Counted from the first letter of the stretch, positions 42,950-52,212 are shown. The stretch: 64,000 nt of DNA from Conexibacter sp. SYSU D00693 (GCF_017084525.1 NZ_CP070950.1:1736001-1800000), one strand, 5' to 3'. Translations and numbers: made by a program. Notes: generated by a model from the letters alone, not told the origin.

Positions 42950-44938
42950 TCAGCGTGCGACGAGGACCGCGCGCTCGCGGTCGGTGAGCACCCGGGTGAA
43001 CGCGTCGACGACGGCCGGGTCGAACTGCGTCCCCGAGCAGCGTCGCAGCTCCGCCAGGGCGCCGCCCGGGGTCAGGACGTCGCCGTAGCAGCGCTCGCTG
43101 ACCATGGCGTCGTAGGCGTCGCAGACCGCGCAGACGCGGGCCGCGATCGGGATGTCCTCGCCGACCAGGCCGTCGGGGTAGCCCGTGCCGTCCCAGCGCT
43201 CGTGGCTGGAGCGCACCGCCTTCGCGGTGTGCGACAGCGCCGGCGCGCTGAGCAGGACCCGCTCGCCCACCACGGTGTGGGTGCGCATGACCGCCCAGTC
43301 GTCGTCGTCCAGCGCGCCGGGCTTGTCGAGCACCTCCGAGGGCATCGCGAGCTTGCCGACGTCGTGCAGGGCGGCGACGCGGCGGACCTCCTCGCGCACC
43401 GGCTCGGGCAGGCCGAGCTCGCGGGCCGTGGCGTCGGCCAGCTGCGCGACGGACGCGGCGTGCTCGGCGGTCCCGGGGCTGTGCTCCTCCAGCAGGGCGA
43501 CGAGCACGTCCGTGCTCTGGCGCCCGGCCGTCACGCGGCCCGAGGTCTTGCGCCGGTACATCCGCTCGTCGGCGACGTGGAGCGCCTGGTCGGGCTCGCA
43601 CGCCTCGGCCGGCAGGGACGCCCAGCCGAAGGTCGCCGTGATGAGGAAGCCGTCGCCGCGCTGGACCGCGGCGCCCGCGAGCAGCTCGGCGCGGGCCTGC
43701 ACGTCGTCGGCGCCGTCGACGAGGACGAAGAACTCGTCGCCGCCGGACCGGTGGACGGTCCCGTCGCGCCCCGCGGCGTGGACGAGCGCCTGGCCGATGC
43801 GCTGCAGCAGGACGTCGCCCGCCTGGTGGCCGTAGGTGTCGTTGTAGGTCTTGAAGCCGTCGAGGTCGAGGAAGACCAGCGCGTGGGGGCGGCCCGAGGC
43901 GAACGCGGTCTCGAGCTCGGCCAGCAGCCGCCGGCGGTTGCCCAGGCCCGTGAGGGCGTCGGTGAGGGCCTCGTGGCGGGCCTGGCGCAGGAGCCGGTGG
44001 TGCTCGACGACCGCGGCGGCGGCACGCAGGAGGACGGCGACGATGGCGATGGCCGCCAGGAGGATCGTGCGGGGGTCGGCGGCGTCGAGCGCCTCGACGA
44101 CCAGGACGCCGAGCCCCAGGAGCCCGAGGAGCACGGGCGCGACGACGGTGCGGCGGCTGTCCTCGCGCGGCTCGGCGACGGTCACCCGCAGCCACGCGAG
44201 CGCGGCGAAGCCGACGGCCGACCACAGGTACAGCGCGTGGTCGACGCCCTGCTCGGTCCACGTGCCGGCGGCGGTGCGCACGAGGAAGAGCGAGTCCCCC
44301 GCGTAGAAGGCCAGGACGGCGAGCACGACGACGACGAGCCCGCGTTGCAGCTGCCAGCCCCGCAGGGCCAGGCCGCTGGCGGCGAGCGCCAGCAGGGCGA
44401 CGTCGAGCACCGGGTAGGCCACGCCCGTCAGGTACGTGGCGAGTGCCAGCTGCTCCGAGGCGGCCATCACCGGCTCGATGACGACGTCGGCCGCCAGGGC
44501 CAGCACGACCGCTCCGGCGAGCACGGCGTCCAGCCGCGTGCCCAGGGAGGTGCGCGAGAAGCCGCGGCGGGCGAGCAGGGCCACGCCGGCGAAGGCCGGC
44601 ACGTAGAAGGCGAACCAGACCGCGTCGGCGGCGGAGGGGACCGGCACCTCGGCCTCCCCCGCCGACAGGGCGTCGTAGGTGACGTTGCCCGCCGCCCAGA
44701 GCACCATGGATGCGGCGAGGAGCAACCGCGGAGGCCGCGCGGTGCCCTCGGGCGTGCGCAGCACGAGCACGGCCGCGCTCAGGAAGAAGCCGGCGTCGTT
44801 CATCCAGAGGTGCAGCGCGCCGTCGCCGAGGTCCACGAGCCCGGCCGACTCCCCGCTGTGGACCGTGGCGACCGCGACGAGCAGCGCCATGAGGGTGCAG
44901 GCGAGGCGGTCGGTGGTCACCGCCCCCGTAGTCGGCAC
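42950..44938 (-). CDS. Membrane GGDEF / HD-GYP c-di-GMP protein
   Basis: 662 residues from GTG 44938. This start is chosen because longer options run back into the hairpin terminator of the upstream gene. Eight or more membrane helices (about 10-320) are followed by a GGDEF domain (about 330-480) with intact RSGGDEFFVL (about 397). An HD-GYP domain follows (about 490-655) with HDVGK (about 526) and ERWDGTGYP (about 587). Both c-di-GMP synthesis and hydrolysis are possible. The usual HHE before the GYP motif reads SSHE, so one metal ligand may be altered. The membrane part looks like an integral sensor of unknown ligand. Confidence 0.88.
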   Translation of the reverse strand: MPTTGAVTTDRLACTLMALLVAVATVHSGESAGLVDLGDGALHLWMNDAGFFLSAAVLVLRTPEGTARPPRLLLAASMVLWAAGNVTYDALSAGEAEVPVPSAADAVWFAFYVPAFAGVALLARRGFSRTSLGTRLDAVLAGAVVLALAADVVIEPVMAASEQLALATYLTGVAYPVLDVALLALAASGLALRGWQLQRGLVVVVLAVLAFYAGDSLFLVRTAAGTWTEQGVDHALYLWSAVGFAALAWLRVTVAEPREDSRRTVVAPVLLGLLGLGVLVVEALDAADPRTILLAAIAIVAVLLRAAAAVVEHHRLLRQARHEALTDALTGLGNRRRLLAELETAFASGRPHALVFLDLDGFKTYNDTYGHQAGDVLLQRIGQALVHAAGRDGTVHRSGGDEFFVLVDGADDVQARAELLAGAAVQRGDGFLITATFGWASLPAEACEPDQALHVADERMYRRKTSGRVTAGRQSTDVLVALLEEHSPGTAEHAASVAQLADATARELGLPEPVREEVRRVAALHDVGKLAMPSEVLDKPGALDDDDWAVMRTHTVVGERVLLSAPALSHTAKAVRSSHERWDGTGYPDGLVGEDIPIAARVCAVCDAYDAMVSERCYGDVLTPGGALAELRRCSGTQFDPAVVDAFTRVLTDRERAVLVAR

Positions 44939-44998
44939 GTCGCCGTCCTGATGTGAGCTGCGACCGCTCGGCGCAGAAGGTGGCACGCCCGGCGCGCC

Positions 44999-45029
44999 GG
45001 CCGTGGTCGCTTGGCCAGCGACCACGGCC
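44999..45029 (-). terminator. 13-bp hairpin terminator
   Basis: GGCCGTGGTCGCT-tggcc-AGCGACCACGGCC is a perfect 13-bp stem with a 5-nt loop, 14 nt beyond the stop of the upstream minus-strand gene. No T tract. Confidence 0.65.
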
Positions 45030-45043
45030 GCCGCGCCGGGGCG

Positions 45044-46306
45044 CTAGGCGATCGTCCCCTGCTGCTCGTCGGCGCGGGCCAGCAGGCCGTCGGCCACCGC
45101 GCGCAGGTCGGCCTCCAGGTGCCCGCACAGGACGTCCCGGAGCACCGCGCGCAGGTAGGCGGTCAGCTCGTCCCCCAGCGGCTGGAGGGCCTCGTCCCCG
45201 GGTCCGACGCCGGCGACGAGCGCGCGCTCGAGCTCCGCGGCGTGGACGACGCGCTCGATCGTCTGCGCCTGCGCGTCGGGCAGGGCGCACAGCGCGGCGA
45301 CGCGCGCGGCCAGCCGGCCGTGGTTCGCGCCCTCCGGGTCCAGCAGCGCGCGCAGCGCGAGCAGGACGTCGGTGAGCGCGTCGGCCGGCGCCGAGCGCGA
45401 GCAGGCGAGCTCGAAGCGGTGCAGCGCCCACGCCACCTCGCCGTGGCGCGGCGTGCGGCGGCCGACGAGCGAGAGGAACGCCCGCAGCTCGTCCTCCTGG
45501 GCGGGCGGGACGGCGAGCACGCCGCGCACCGGCGGCGCGGACTCGCCGAGCGCGAAGGGCTGCCAGCGCCCCGCTCCGGTCCTGCTCCAGCCCGTGCGCG
45601 CGAGGGCGACGGGGACCGCGTCGTAGAGCCGCAGGCCGCACAGCAGGCGGCGCAGGCGGACCTCGGCGTGGCGCAAGGGTGCCTCGTCGCCGGGCGCCGC
45701 CTCCCACCGCAGCGCGACGACGACGGGCGGCCGGCCGTCGGCGCGCGGCGCGCAGACCTCGGGCGGCAGGTCGGTGCAGCGATCCGCGCGCGCCAGCAGC
45801 AGGCTGTCGCCGAGGGCGATCTCGTCCGAGGCGATCGCCAGGCCGTGGACGGCGGCGACGACCTCGACGAGCGCGCGGCCCTCGAGCACCAGCGCCTCGA
45901 GCTCGTCGTAGGCGGCGTGCAGGCGCTCGGGCACGAGCGCGAAGTCCGTGGAGTCGCGGAAGACGCGCGCGAGCAGGAGGCGCAGCGCCTCCTCGGCGCG
46001 GCGCCGCGGGTCGGCCGGGACCTGCGCCTCGCCGCAGGCGGCGAGGTAGGCGTCGACGCCCGGGCAGGCCGCGAGCGCGTGGACCGCCGGCAGGTAGCTC
46101 GGCAGGCGGCCCAGCAGCGAGGCGCGCTCCTCGATGAACGCGCCGGTCAGCGGCCGGTAGCAGTACAGCGGCACGTCGCGGCGCCCACCACCGGCCTCGA
46201 CGACCTCGAACGGGACCTCGGCGCCCTCGGCCGCGTCGGCGGCGAGCTGCCAGGCCGCCTCCTCGGCGAAGGCGGCCACCGCGGCGTGGAGCTGGCGGTT
46301 GCGCAC
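45044..46306 (-). CDS. Protein of unrecognised family
   Basis: 420 residues from GTG 46306 by best frame; no clear ribosome binding site. It is a soluble, largely helical protein with strands in the N-terminal third (VPFEVVEAGGGRRDVPLYCYRPLTGAFI). Features include LPSYLPAVHALAACPGVDAYLAACG, many acidic and Arg residues, and scattered Cys with no metal-motif spacing. No signal peptide, membrane helix or known catalytic motif is visible. It stands alone between the phosphoesterase and the c-di-GMP gene and ends in a strong hairpin. Confidence 0.7.
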   Translation of the reverse strand: MRNRQLHAAVAAFAEEAAWQLAADAAEGAEVPFEVVEAGGGRRDVPLYCYRPLTGAFIEERASLLGRLPSYLPAVHALAACPGVDAYLAACGEAQVPADPRRRAEEALRLLLARVFRDSTDFALVPERLHAAYDELEALVLEGRALVEVVAAVHGLAIASDEIALGDSLLLARADRCTDLPPEVCAPRADGRPPVVVALRWEAAPGDEAPLRHAEVRLRRLLCGLRLYDAVPVALARTGWSRTGAGRWQPFALGESAPPVRGVLAVPPAQEDELRAFLSLVGRRTPRHGEVAWALHRFELACSRSAPADALTDVLLALRALLDPEGANHGRLAARVAALCALPDAQAQTIERVVHAAELERALVAGVGPGDEALQPLGDELTAYLRAVLRDVLCGHLEADLRAVADGLLARADEQQGTIA

Positions 46307-46365
46307 GCCGCGAGGTTCGCCGCGCGCTCCCCCGCTCCTCCGGCGCGCACGCGGCGTTGCACGCG

Positions 46366-48276
46366 CTAGGCGGCGGGCGAGCGGCGCGCGACCCGCAGGG
46401 TCGAGCGCCGCACGACCGGTGCGCGGTCCGACGCCACGCGGACCTCGACGGTGTAGCGGCCCGGCTTGGCGCCCTTGGCGCTCCACCGCAGCGCCCGGGT
46501 CCCCGCCGGGGCGCAGGTCCGGGCGCGCTGGGCGACGACCGTCTTGCCGCGCAGCACGCGCATCGTGACGACCGCGGGCTGGGCGAGGCGCACGCGGGCG
46601 ACCTCGGCGCGCCTGCCGGCGCGCATGGTGCGCCTGGCCGTCGGCCTGCCGCGGACGATGGCGCCGGGCGCGCTCGCGACCCGGACGGCCTTGTCGCTGG
46701 CCTCGAAGCCCGACGTCAGCGTGAGCGTCGCCGTGCCGGGGCACGCGCCGCGGAAGCGTCCGTCCTGGGTCTGGGTGGCCGCGTCGCGCCGCGGGTCGTC
46801 GCTGTCGGAGGCCACGGGCGCGAGGACCGCCGGGTCGCTGGAGGTCCAGATGCGCGCCGGGTTGGGCAGCGCGTCCTTGGGCGTCGAGGTCGGGATGGAC
46901 TGCTGGGCGACGGAGAGGCCCGCCCCGCCGGCGACGACGACGGCGATGCCGCCCCCGACCGCCACGCGCCGGCGCGTGCCGGGGACCGCCGAGAGGCCGA
47001 GCGCGAGCAGCACGAGCAGGACCGGACCGCCGTAGGCGAGGTCCTTCAGCGCGATGCCCAGCAGCTGGGCCTGGCGGGCGGCCTTCGGCGTCGGGTTCGG
47101 GTCGCGCAGCTCGAGGCCGTCGACCTTCGCCGTGTCGTGGAACACGGGCTGGCGGCCGAAGCCCTCGAAGAGCTGCGTCTGGCCGGGCTGGACGACGTCG
47201 GGCCCGCTCAGGCGGATGCCGTCCGGGACGAGGACCGGGACGGTGTCGGTCGTCGCGATCCGGCCGCCCGCGACGCGCAGCAGGCGCAAGCCGTGCCAGT
47301 AGCCGTGGTCGGTGCCGACGGGGCCGGTCGTGTAGAGCTCGCCGCCGGCGCCGCCGTCGATGAAGTACGGGACGTCGCCGCGACCGCGGTAGAGGAACTG
47401 GCCCTTGATGTGGCCGACGAAGACGCCGTCCACCCCGGCCACCGCCGCGATCTCCTCGAACTTGCGGTTGTCCGCGGTGGTGCCCTTGCCCATGATGTGG
47501 TTCTGGGCGGTGACGTCCGTGTAGGACTGGTCGCGCGGGTCCCGCGTCGGGATGTGCATCACGACGAAGACGAGCTTGCCGGCACGCGTGGCCTCGGTGG
47601 CCTTCGCCCGCAGGAACTCGAGCTGGGTGCTGCCCCCCGCGTCGGCCCGGGCCTGGAACGCGTCGCAGCCCGACAGCGACCAGCACGAGTTGTCCAGGAA
47701 GATCCAGCGGACGTCGCCGACGTCGGCGCTGTAGGTCCCCGCCGCGCCCGACGGGTCGTTCGCGGGGCGCTCGGCCGGGCCGATGCCCGCGTAGGGCTGC
47801 GCGTCGCCCCACGGATAGGGACGGCCGGCGAAGAAGCGCTTGTACGTGTCGAGGCTGTTGGGCAGCGTCCCCCCGACGAGGCCGATGGTGCCGCCCGGCA
47901 CGCCGGGAGGCGCCGTGCGGTCGTGGTTGCCGATGCCGGCGAGGTACGGGACCCCCGCGTCGTCGAGCTTGGACAGCGCCTTCTGCCACAGCTCGAACTG
48001 GTCGGCCTTGCCGTCGTTGGCCTTGTCGCCCGAGGCCGTCATCAGCGCCGGCCTGTAGCGGGCCACCGCGCCGACGACGGCCGGGAGGATCGTCTCGCCG
48101 TCGGCGTCGTTGATGTGCTCCTCGCCGATGTGCGCGAAGAGCTGGCCGTCGCCCTTCGCGGGCGGCCACGGCGTGTCGGTGGAGCGGGCGGAGGCGGCCG
48201 GCGCCGCGGCACCGGCGCAGGCGAGGACGGCAGCGGCGAACAGCGGGAGACGGCGCACGGACCCGAGCTTAGACAC
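46366..48276 (-). CDS. Secreted or anchored calcineurin-like metallophosphoesterase
   Basis: 636 residues from GTG 48276 with GGAGGA 9 nt upstream. Signal peptide about 1-31. Metallophosphoesterase motifs are present but divergent: HIGEEHIND (about 48), TASGDKAND (about 80), GIGNHDRTAPP (about 115), VVMHIP and VGHIKGQF, the last having Lys where GHxH is usual. Two hydrophobic helices (about 385-430) anchor the middle. The C-terminal 200 residues hold Ig/FlgD-like beta domains (MRVLRGKTVVAQRART, GRYTVEV). The phosphoester substrate is unknown; the N-terminal enzyme would face outside. Confidence 0.8.
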   Translation of the reverse strand: MSKLGSVRRLPLFAAAVLACAGAAAPAASARSTDTPWPPAKGDGQLFAHIGEEHINDADGETILPAVVGAVARYRPALMTASGDKANDGKADQFELWQKALSKLDDAGVPYLAGIGNHDRTAPPGVPGGTIGLVGGTLPNSLDTYKRFFAGRPYPWGDAQPYAGIGPAERPANDPSGAAGTYSADVGDVRWIFLDNSCWSLSGCDAFQARADAGGSTQLEFLRAKATEATRAGKLVFVVMHIPTRDPRDQSYTDVTAQNHIMGKGTTADNRKFEEIAAVAGVDGVFVGHIKGQFLYRGRGDVPYFIDGGAGGELYTTGPVGTDHGYWHGLRLLRVAGGRIATTDTVPVLVPDGIRLSGPDVVQPGQTQLFEGFGRQPVFHDTAKVDGLELRDPNPTPKAARQAQLLGIALKDLAYGGPVLLVLLALGLSAVPGTRRRVAVGGGIAVVVAGGAGLSVAQQSIPTSTPKDALPNPARIWTSSDPAVLAPVASDSDDPRRDAATQTQDGRFRGACPGTATLTLTSGFEASDKAVRVASAPGAIVRGRPTARRTMRAGRRAEVARVRLAQPAVVTMRVLRGKTVVAQRARTCAPAGTRALRWSAKGAKPGRYTVEVRVASDRAPVVRRSTLRVARRSPAA

Positions 48277-48325
48277 GCGTGCAGGTCCTCCACGCCGCCT
48301 CCGGTGAACGGCGCGTGAAGCCGCG

Positions 48326-49084
48326 TCAGTGGCCGTGGCCGGCGAGGTGGGCGATGGCGAACATCGCCCCGGCGCCGCCGGCCGTCGTGAGCAGGCCGCC
48401 GAGCCACGGCAGCCGGTTGGCCGCCGGCAGCAGGTGCGTGGCGGCGGCGTAGAGGAAGAGCCCGGCGAAGAAGCCCAGCGAGACCGGCAGGACGTCCTCG
48501 GGGACGGGTGCCACGGACGCCACGAGGGCGCCGACGATCGGCGCCGAGGCGACGGCGTAGAGCCAGCGACGCGAGCGCTCGACCGGGTGGCGGGCGGCCC
48601 GGAGGATGGAGACGGTGTTGAGCCCGTCGGAGAAGTCGTGCCCGATGACGGCGAGCGCGACGAGGAGGCCGAGCGCGTCGTCGACGCGGAAGCCGAGGCC
48701 GATGGCCAGGCCGTCGAAGAACGAGTGGGCGACGAAGCCCGCGGCGCCGACGAGGCCGGCCGAGCTCGGCCCCGCCTCCGGGGCGTCCGCGCCGGCGTCG
48801 TGGCCGTCGTGGTGGTGGTCCTCGCCGTGGTGCGTCCAGCGCTCGGCGAACGAGAACAGGAGGATCCCGCCCAGCATCGCGCCGATCGGGACGTCGGCGC
48901 CCAGGCCGTGCTCCTCGGCGTGCTCGACGGCCTCGGGCAGGAGGTCGAACAGCGCCGCGCCCAGCACGACGCCGCCGGCGAGCGCCATGAGCCACTCCGC
49001 CCGGCCCGGCCAGCGCAGCACGGCGAGGCCGCCCGCCATGGTCGACAGGAAGGTCACCCCGGAGAGGAGGAGCGCGGCGATCAC
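48326..49084 (-). CDS. ZIP-family metal transporter
   Basis: 252 residues, about eight membrane helices. ZIP helix IV and V motifs are HSFFDGLAIGLGF and GHDFSDGLNTVSIL, which supply the metal-site His and Asp. A His-rich cytosolic loop (HHGEDHHHDGHDAG, about 85-100) suggests Zn2+ binding. It probably imports zinc or another divalent metal. It is divergent from a CDF exporter across 95 bp that contains a 7-1-7 Fur/Zur-type box, so opposite metal regulation of import and export is likely. Confidence 0.88.
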   Translation of the reverse strand: MIAALLLSGVTFLSTMAGGLAVLRWPGRAEWLMALAGGVVLGAALFDLLPEAVEHAEEHGLGADVPIGAMLGGILLFSFAERWTHHGEDHHHDGHDAGADAPEAGPSSAGLVGAAGFVAHSFFDGLAIGLGFRVDDALGLLVALAVIGHDFSDGLNTVSILRAARHPVERSRRWLYAVASAPIVGALVASVAPVPEDVLPVSLGFFAGLFLYAAATHLLPAANRLPWLGGLLTTAGGAGAMFAIAHLAGHGH

Positions 49085-49100
49085 GCAGCGCGGCGGCTGC

Positions 49101-49115
49101 TGGGAACCGTTCTCA
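49101..49115. promoter_or_regulatory. Zur/Fur-type 7-1-7 box between ZIP and CDF genes
   Basis: TGGGAAC-C-GTTCTCA: arms TGGGAAC and TGAGAAC (reverse complement of the right arm) differ at one position, with a single central base. This is the geometry of actinobacterial Zur boxes (TGAAAAT-N-ATTTTCA type). It lies 16 nt from the ZIP start and about 65 nt from the CDF start. Confidence 0.55.
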
Positions 49116-49179
49116 CGAGCCGTCCCAGCGTACGGTGCCGAGGCGCGAGCGGTCCCGCCGGGGGTGCGACACTGAGGCC

Positions 49180-50130
49180 GTGGGCCACAGGCACCACCAC
49201 CACGACCACGACGGCCACGCCCACGACGGGCACGGCCACCACCACCACGCGCCCGGCCCCGACGCCGACCGCCGGTGGCTGACCGTCGCGCTCGTCCTCA
49301 TCGCGTCCTTCATGGCCGCGGAGGTCGTGGCCGGCCTCCTGGCCGACTCGCTGGCGCTGCTCTCCGACGCGGCGCACATGCTCACCGACGCGGCGTCGAT
49401 CGCCCTGGCGCTGTGGGCGGCGCGGCTGGCGGCACGCCCCGCACAGGGGCGGTTCACCTTCGGCCTCGGCCGCGCGGAGATCCTCTCGGCGCAGGTCAAC
49501 GGCGCCTCGCTCCTCGTCCTCGCCGGCGTCATCGCCATCGAGGCGGTGCAGCGCCTGTTCGACCCGCCGTCGGTCGACGGCGGGGTCGTCGTGCTGGTCG
49601 GCGCGTTGGGCGCGGCGGTCAACGTCGCGGCGGCCATGGCCCTGGCCCGCGCGTCGCGCCAGAGCCTCAACGTCGCGGGCGCCCGCGCCCACGTCATGGC
49701 CGACCTCTTCGGGTCGCTCGCCGCGGTGGCCGCAGGCCTCGGCGTCCTGCTCTTCGACCGCCCGGAGGTCGACGGCGCCGCGTCGCTCGTGGTGGCGGCG
49801 CTCATGATGCGCACGGGCTGGTCGCTGGTCCGCGACGCGGGCCGTGTCCTGCTCGAGGCGGCCCCCGCGGGGGTCGACCCCGAGGCGGTGGGACGCACGC
49901 TCGCGGGGGTGCCGGGGGTCGTCGAGGTCCATGACCTCCACGTGTGGGAGATCACGACCGGCTTCCCGGCGCTGGCGGCGCACGTCCTGGTCGCGCGCGG
50001 CGACGACTGCCACCGCAAGCGCCGTGAGCTCCAGCTGCTGCTGGGCGAGCGCTTCGGCATCGAGCACGTGACCCTGCAGGTCGACCACGAGCGCGAGCCG
50101 CACCTGCTGTCCATCGAGCCGCGCGGCTAG
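49180..50130 (+). CDS. Cation diffusion facilitator (ZitB/CzcD type)
   Basis: 316 residues from GTG 49180. This start puts the His-rich leader GHRHHHHDHDGHAHDG at the N-terminus, and GACACT lies 6 nt before it; a GTG at 49135 is the longer option. Six membrane helices with HxxxD metal sites SDAAHMLTD (helix II) and RAHVMADLFGS (helix V) predict Zn2+ or Co2+ specificity. A C-terminal cytosolic ferredoxin-like domain follows (VVEVHDLHVWEITTG). It exports metal against the proton gradient and sits opposite the ZIP importer. Confidence 0.9.
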   Translation: MGHRHHHHDHDGHAHDGHGHHHHAPGPDADRRWLTVALVLIASFMAAEVVAGLLADSLALLSDAAHMLTDAASIALALWAARLAARPAQGRFTFGLGRAEILSAQVNGASLLVLAGVIAIEAVQRLFDPPSVDGGVVVLVGALGAAVNVAAAMALARASRQSLNVAGARAHVMADLFGSLAAVAAGLGVLLFDRPEVDGAASLVVAALMMRTGWSLVRDAGRVLLEAAPAGVDPEAVGRTLAGVPGVVEVHDLHVWEITTGFPALAAHVLVARGDDCHRKRRELQLLLGERFGIEHVTLQVDHEREPHLLSIEPRG

Positions 50131-50146
50131 CGGCCCGGGCAGCACG

Positions 50147-50176
50147 GAGGCCGGCCCGCTCGCGCGGACCGGCCTC
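50147..50176. terminator. Bidirectional hairpin between CDF and CsbD genes
   Basis: GAGGCCGG (50147-50154) pairs perfectly with CCGGCCTC (50169-50176); the loop can form extra pairs. It lies between two convergent stops. Confidence 0.55.
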
Positions 50177-50198
50177 GCCCCTCGGAAGGTGGTGGCGC

Positions 50199-50387
50199 CT
50201 AGGTCTGGCGCTCGAGGTTCGCGACGCGCTGGGCCTCGCGGTCAGCCTCCTCCTCCTTGCGCGCGAAGCGCTCCTTGGCCTCGCCCTTCTCCTCCTCCTT
50301 CGAGCCCTCACGCTTGAGGTGCGCGCTGTCGAGGAGGTCGCCCGCCGCCTGCTTCGCCCGACCGGTGATCTTGTCCGTGATGCTCAT
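50199..50387 (-). CDS. CsbD-like small stress protein
   Basis: 62 residues. MSITDKITGRAKQAAGDLL matches the CsbD/general-stress pattern. The rest is a highly charged Lys/Glu/Arg helix (EGSKEEEKGEAKERF). CsbD proteins are abundant, stress-induced, mostly unstructured and of unknown mechanism. The gene stands alone on the minus strand between the CDF terminator hairpin and the amidase gene. Confidence 0.8.
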   Translation of the reverse strand: MSITDKITGRAKQAAGDLLDSAHLKREGSKEEEKGEAKERFARKEEEADREAQRVANLERQT

Positions 50388-50429
50388 GCCTCGGGGCTTC
50401 CCCCTCGGCGGCCCGGAGGTGCGCGGGTG

Positions 50430-52199
50430 TCAGGCGCCGGACGCGACGCCGCCGGTGCCGCCCGTGCCGCTGCCCGGCGTCGACGGCGGTGCGGGGGCCT
50501 CGAGCGAGCCGTTGCGGCTCACCGCCCGGACCGTCACCGGCGCGCTGCGCACGGCGACGCTGCCCGCCTGCGCGCGCAGCGTGATCCGGTAGAGCCCGGC
50601 GCGGCGCAGGGCGACCCGCACGCGCGAGCGCGAGCGCTTCGCGCGGACGGGGACCTTGGCGACGCGCACCCAGCGCTCGCCGACCTGGCGCTCGACGAGG
50701 AGCGCCGCGCTCGTCACCGGCGCCAGGCGCAGGTCCAGCGCGACGCGCCCGCCGGCGCGGATGCGCGGCGCCGCCGCCTCCAGCTCGGCGACGGGGGTGA
50801 CGCCGAGCTCCACGGTGGGCGTCACGGCGACCGGGGCCCCGGGCACGGCGGCCCGGGCGCGCAGCCGGCCCCCCTTGCGCCAGGTGACCTCGGCGCGCCA
50901 CGCGCCGTCGTCGCCCGTCGTCGCCTTGCCGACGGTCACCCAGCTGCGGGCGCCGCGCTTCTGGACGGTCACCCGCTGGCCGGCCACCGGCCCGCCGTCC
51001 CCGCGCACGAGCCGGCCGGCCACCGCCAGCGCGGCGCCGTAGGTCGGGGCCTTGGGCGGCGGGTCCATGCTCAGCCGGGCCACGGCCGTGCTGACCGTCG
51101 GGGCGATCGCGGCGGCGCGCCGCCGGATCTCGGGCAGCTGCGCGTACAGCGCGTTGCCGGGGCACGAGGTCTGGTCGCCGTCGCGATGGCCGCTGATGCG
51201 GTTGAGCGTGACCGGCGTCCCCGCCTTGAAGCGGTTCTGACCGCCGCCGGCCGACTCGACCACGACCGTGCCCTCGACCGGCGCGCCGTGCAGCGGCAGC
51301 TTCCAGGCCAGCAGGCGGGCGACGGCGTCGACGGCCTCCGGCGAGGCGGCCACCGAGCCGTAGGTCCCGAGGACCGAGACGCCGGTCGACTGGGCGTTGT
51401 AGCCCTGGGCCTGGGCGCCGATGACGGCCTGGTCGATCCCGCCCGCGCGGCCCTCGAAGACCTGGCCGAAGCGGTCGACGAGGAAGTTGTAGCCCAGGTC
51501 GTTCCAGCCGTTGGAGTCGCGGTGGTACTTCGCGATGCCCAGGACGATCCCGGCGGACTGCTCGGGCGTGTAGTCGTTGGCGCCGACGGTGTGGTGGACG
51601 AAGCCGACCTGCACCGCGCCGTAGCTCGGCGTGGCGCGCGGCTTGACCGCGTCGCCGCCCCAGGCGCTGCGCGCGATGATCGGCGGCGGGCCGCCCTGGG
51701 CGGCCTTCGCGCGCCGGGACGCCGCGGCGGTCGCCCGCGCGCCGCGCCGCTTGGCGGCGCCGCTCACCGCCACGAGCTGGACCCGCAGGGGACCGGTCGT
51801 GCGGCGGCCGCGGCGGCGCAGCTGGAGCTCGTCGCTGCCGCCGGTCCACACCGGGTCGGTGGCGTGCCGGCCCGTTCCGGCGTCGGGCCGGTGCTCGGCG
51901 CCGTGGCCGAGGGGGACCCACGGGCTCCACGCCCCCCCGCGGCGGCGCACGCGCACCTCGAGGCCCTCGACGTCGGCGCCGCGCACCCCGACGAGGTCGA
52001 AGCGCCGGCGCGCCCGCAGCACGCCGGTGGTGCCGTCCGCGCCGAACGCGCCACGGGCGAGGTCGAGGCCGAAGCCCCGCGCACGCGGACGCGGCGCGGC
52101 CCAGGCGGGGGCGGCGGGCAGGCGCGAGAGCGTGACGCCGAGGGCGCCGGCGACGCCCGTGGCGAGGGCACGCCGGCGGGACAGACGGACGGCGGGCAC
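50430..52199 (-). CDS. Secreted PGRP-type N-acetylmuramoyl-L-alanine amidase
   Basis: 589 residues from GTG 52199, chosen because TACGCT lies 7 nt upstream. The N-terminus (LSRRRALATGVAGALG) is a twin-arginine-like signal peptide. The PGRP amidase core is visible with zinc ligands His in VGFVHHTVGAND, His in ISGHRDGDQTSCPG and Cys in the same motif, plus catalytic-site Tyr in LGYNFLVDRFGQVFEGR. A domain before it (about 40-160) looks like the SH3/laminin-like part seen in actinobacterial amidases. The C-terminal 250 residues are Ig-like repeats. It cuts peptidoglycan stem peptides at the cell wall. Confidence 0.88.
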   Translation of the reverse strand: MPAVRLSRRRALATGVAGALGVTLSRLPAAPAWAAPRPRARGFGLDLARGAFGADGTTGVLRARRRFDLVGVRGADVEGLEVRVRRRGGAWSPWVPLGHGAEHRPDAGTGRHATDPVWTGGSDELQLRRRGRRTTGPLRVQLVAVSGAAKRRGARATAAASRRAKAAQGGPPPIIARSAWGGDAVKPRATPSYGAVQVGFVHHTVGANDYTPEQSAGIVLGIAKYHRDSNGWNDLGYNFLVDRFGQVFEGRAGGIDQAVIGAQAQGYNAQSTGVSVLGTYGSVAASPEAVDAVARLLAWKLPLHGAPVEGTVVVESAGGGQNRFKAGTPVTLNRISGHRDGDQTSCPGNALYAQLPEIRRRAAAIAPTVSTAVARLSMDPPPKAPTYGAALAVAGRLVRGDGGPVAGQRVTVQKRGARSWVTVGKATTGDDGAWRAEVTWRKGGRLRARAAVPGAPVAVTPTVELGVTPVAELEAAAPRIRAGGRVALDLRLAPVTSAALLVERQVGERWVRVAKVPVRAKRSRSRVRVALRRAGLYRITLRAQAGSVAVRSAPVTVRAVSRNGSLEAPAPPSTPGSGTGGTGGVASGA

Positions 52200-52212
52200 C
52201 TCGCCCAGCGTA
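52200..52212 (-). promoter_or_regulatory. Leaderless-type promoter of the amidase
   Basis: TACGCT (52212-52207 on the minus strand) lies 7 nt before GTG 52199. Confidence 0.55.

Noticed and set aside
45012-45025. Longer start for the GGDEF/HD-GYP protein at 45025
   Set aside because: It would begin inside the 13-bp terminator hairpin of the upstream gene; GTG 44938 is more likely.
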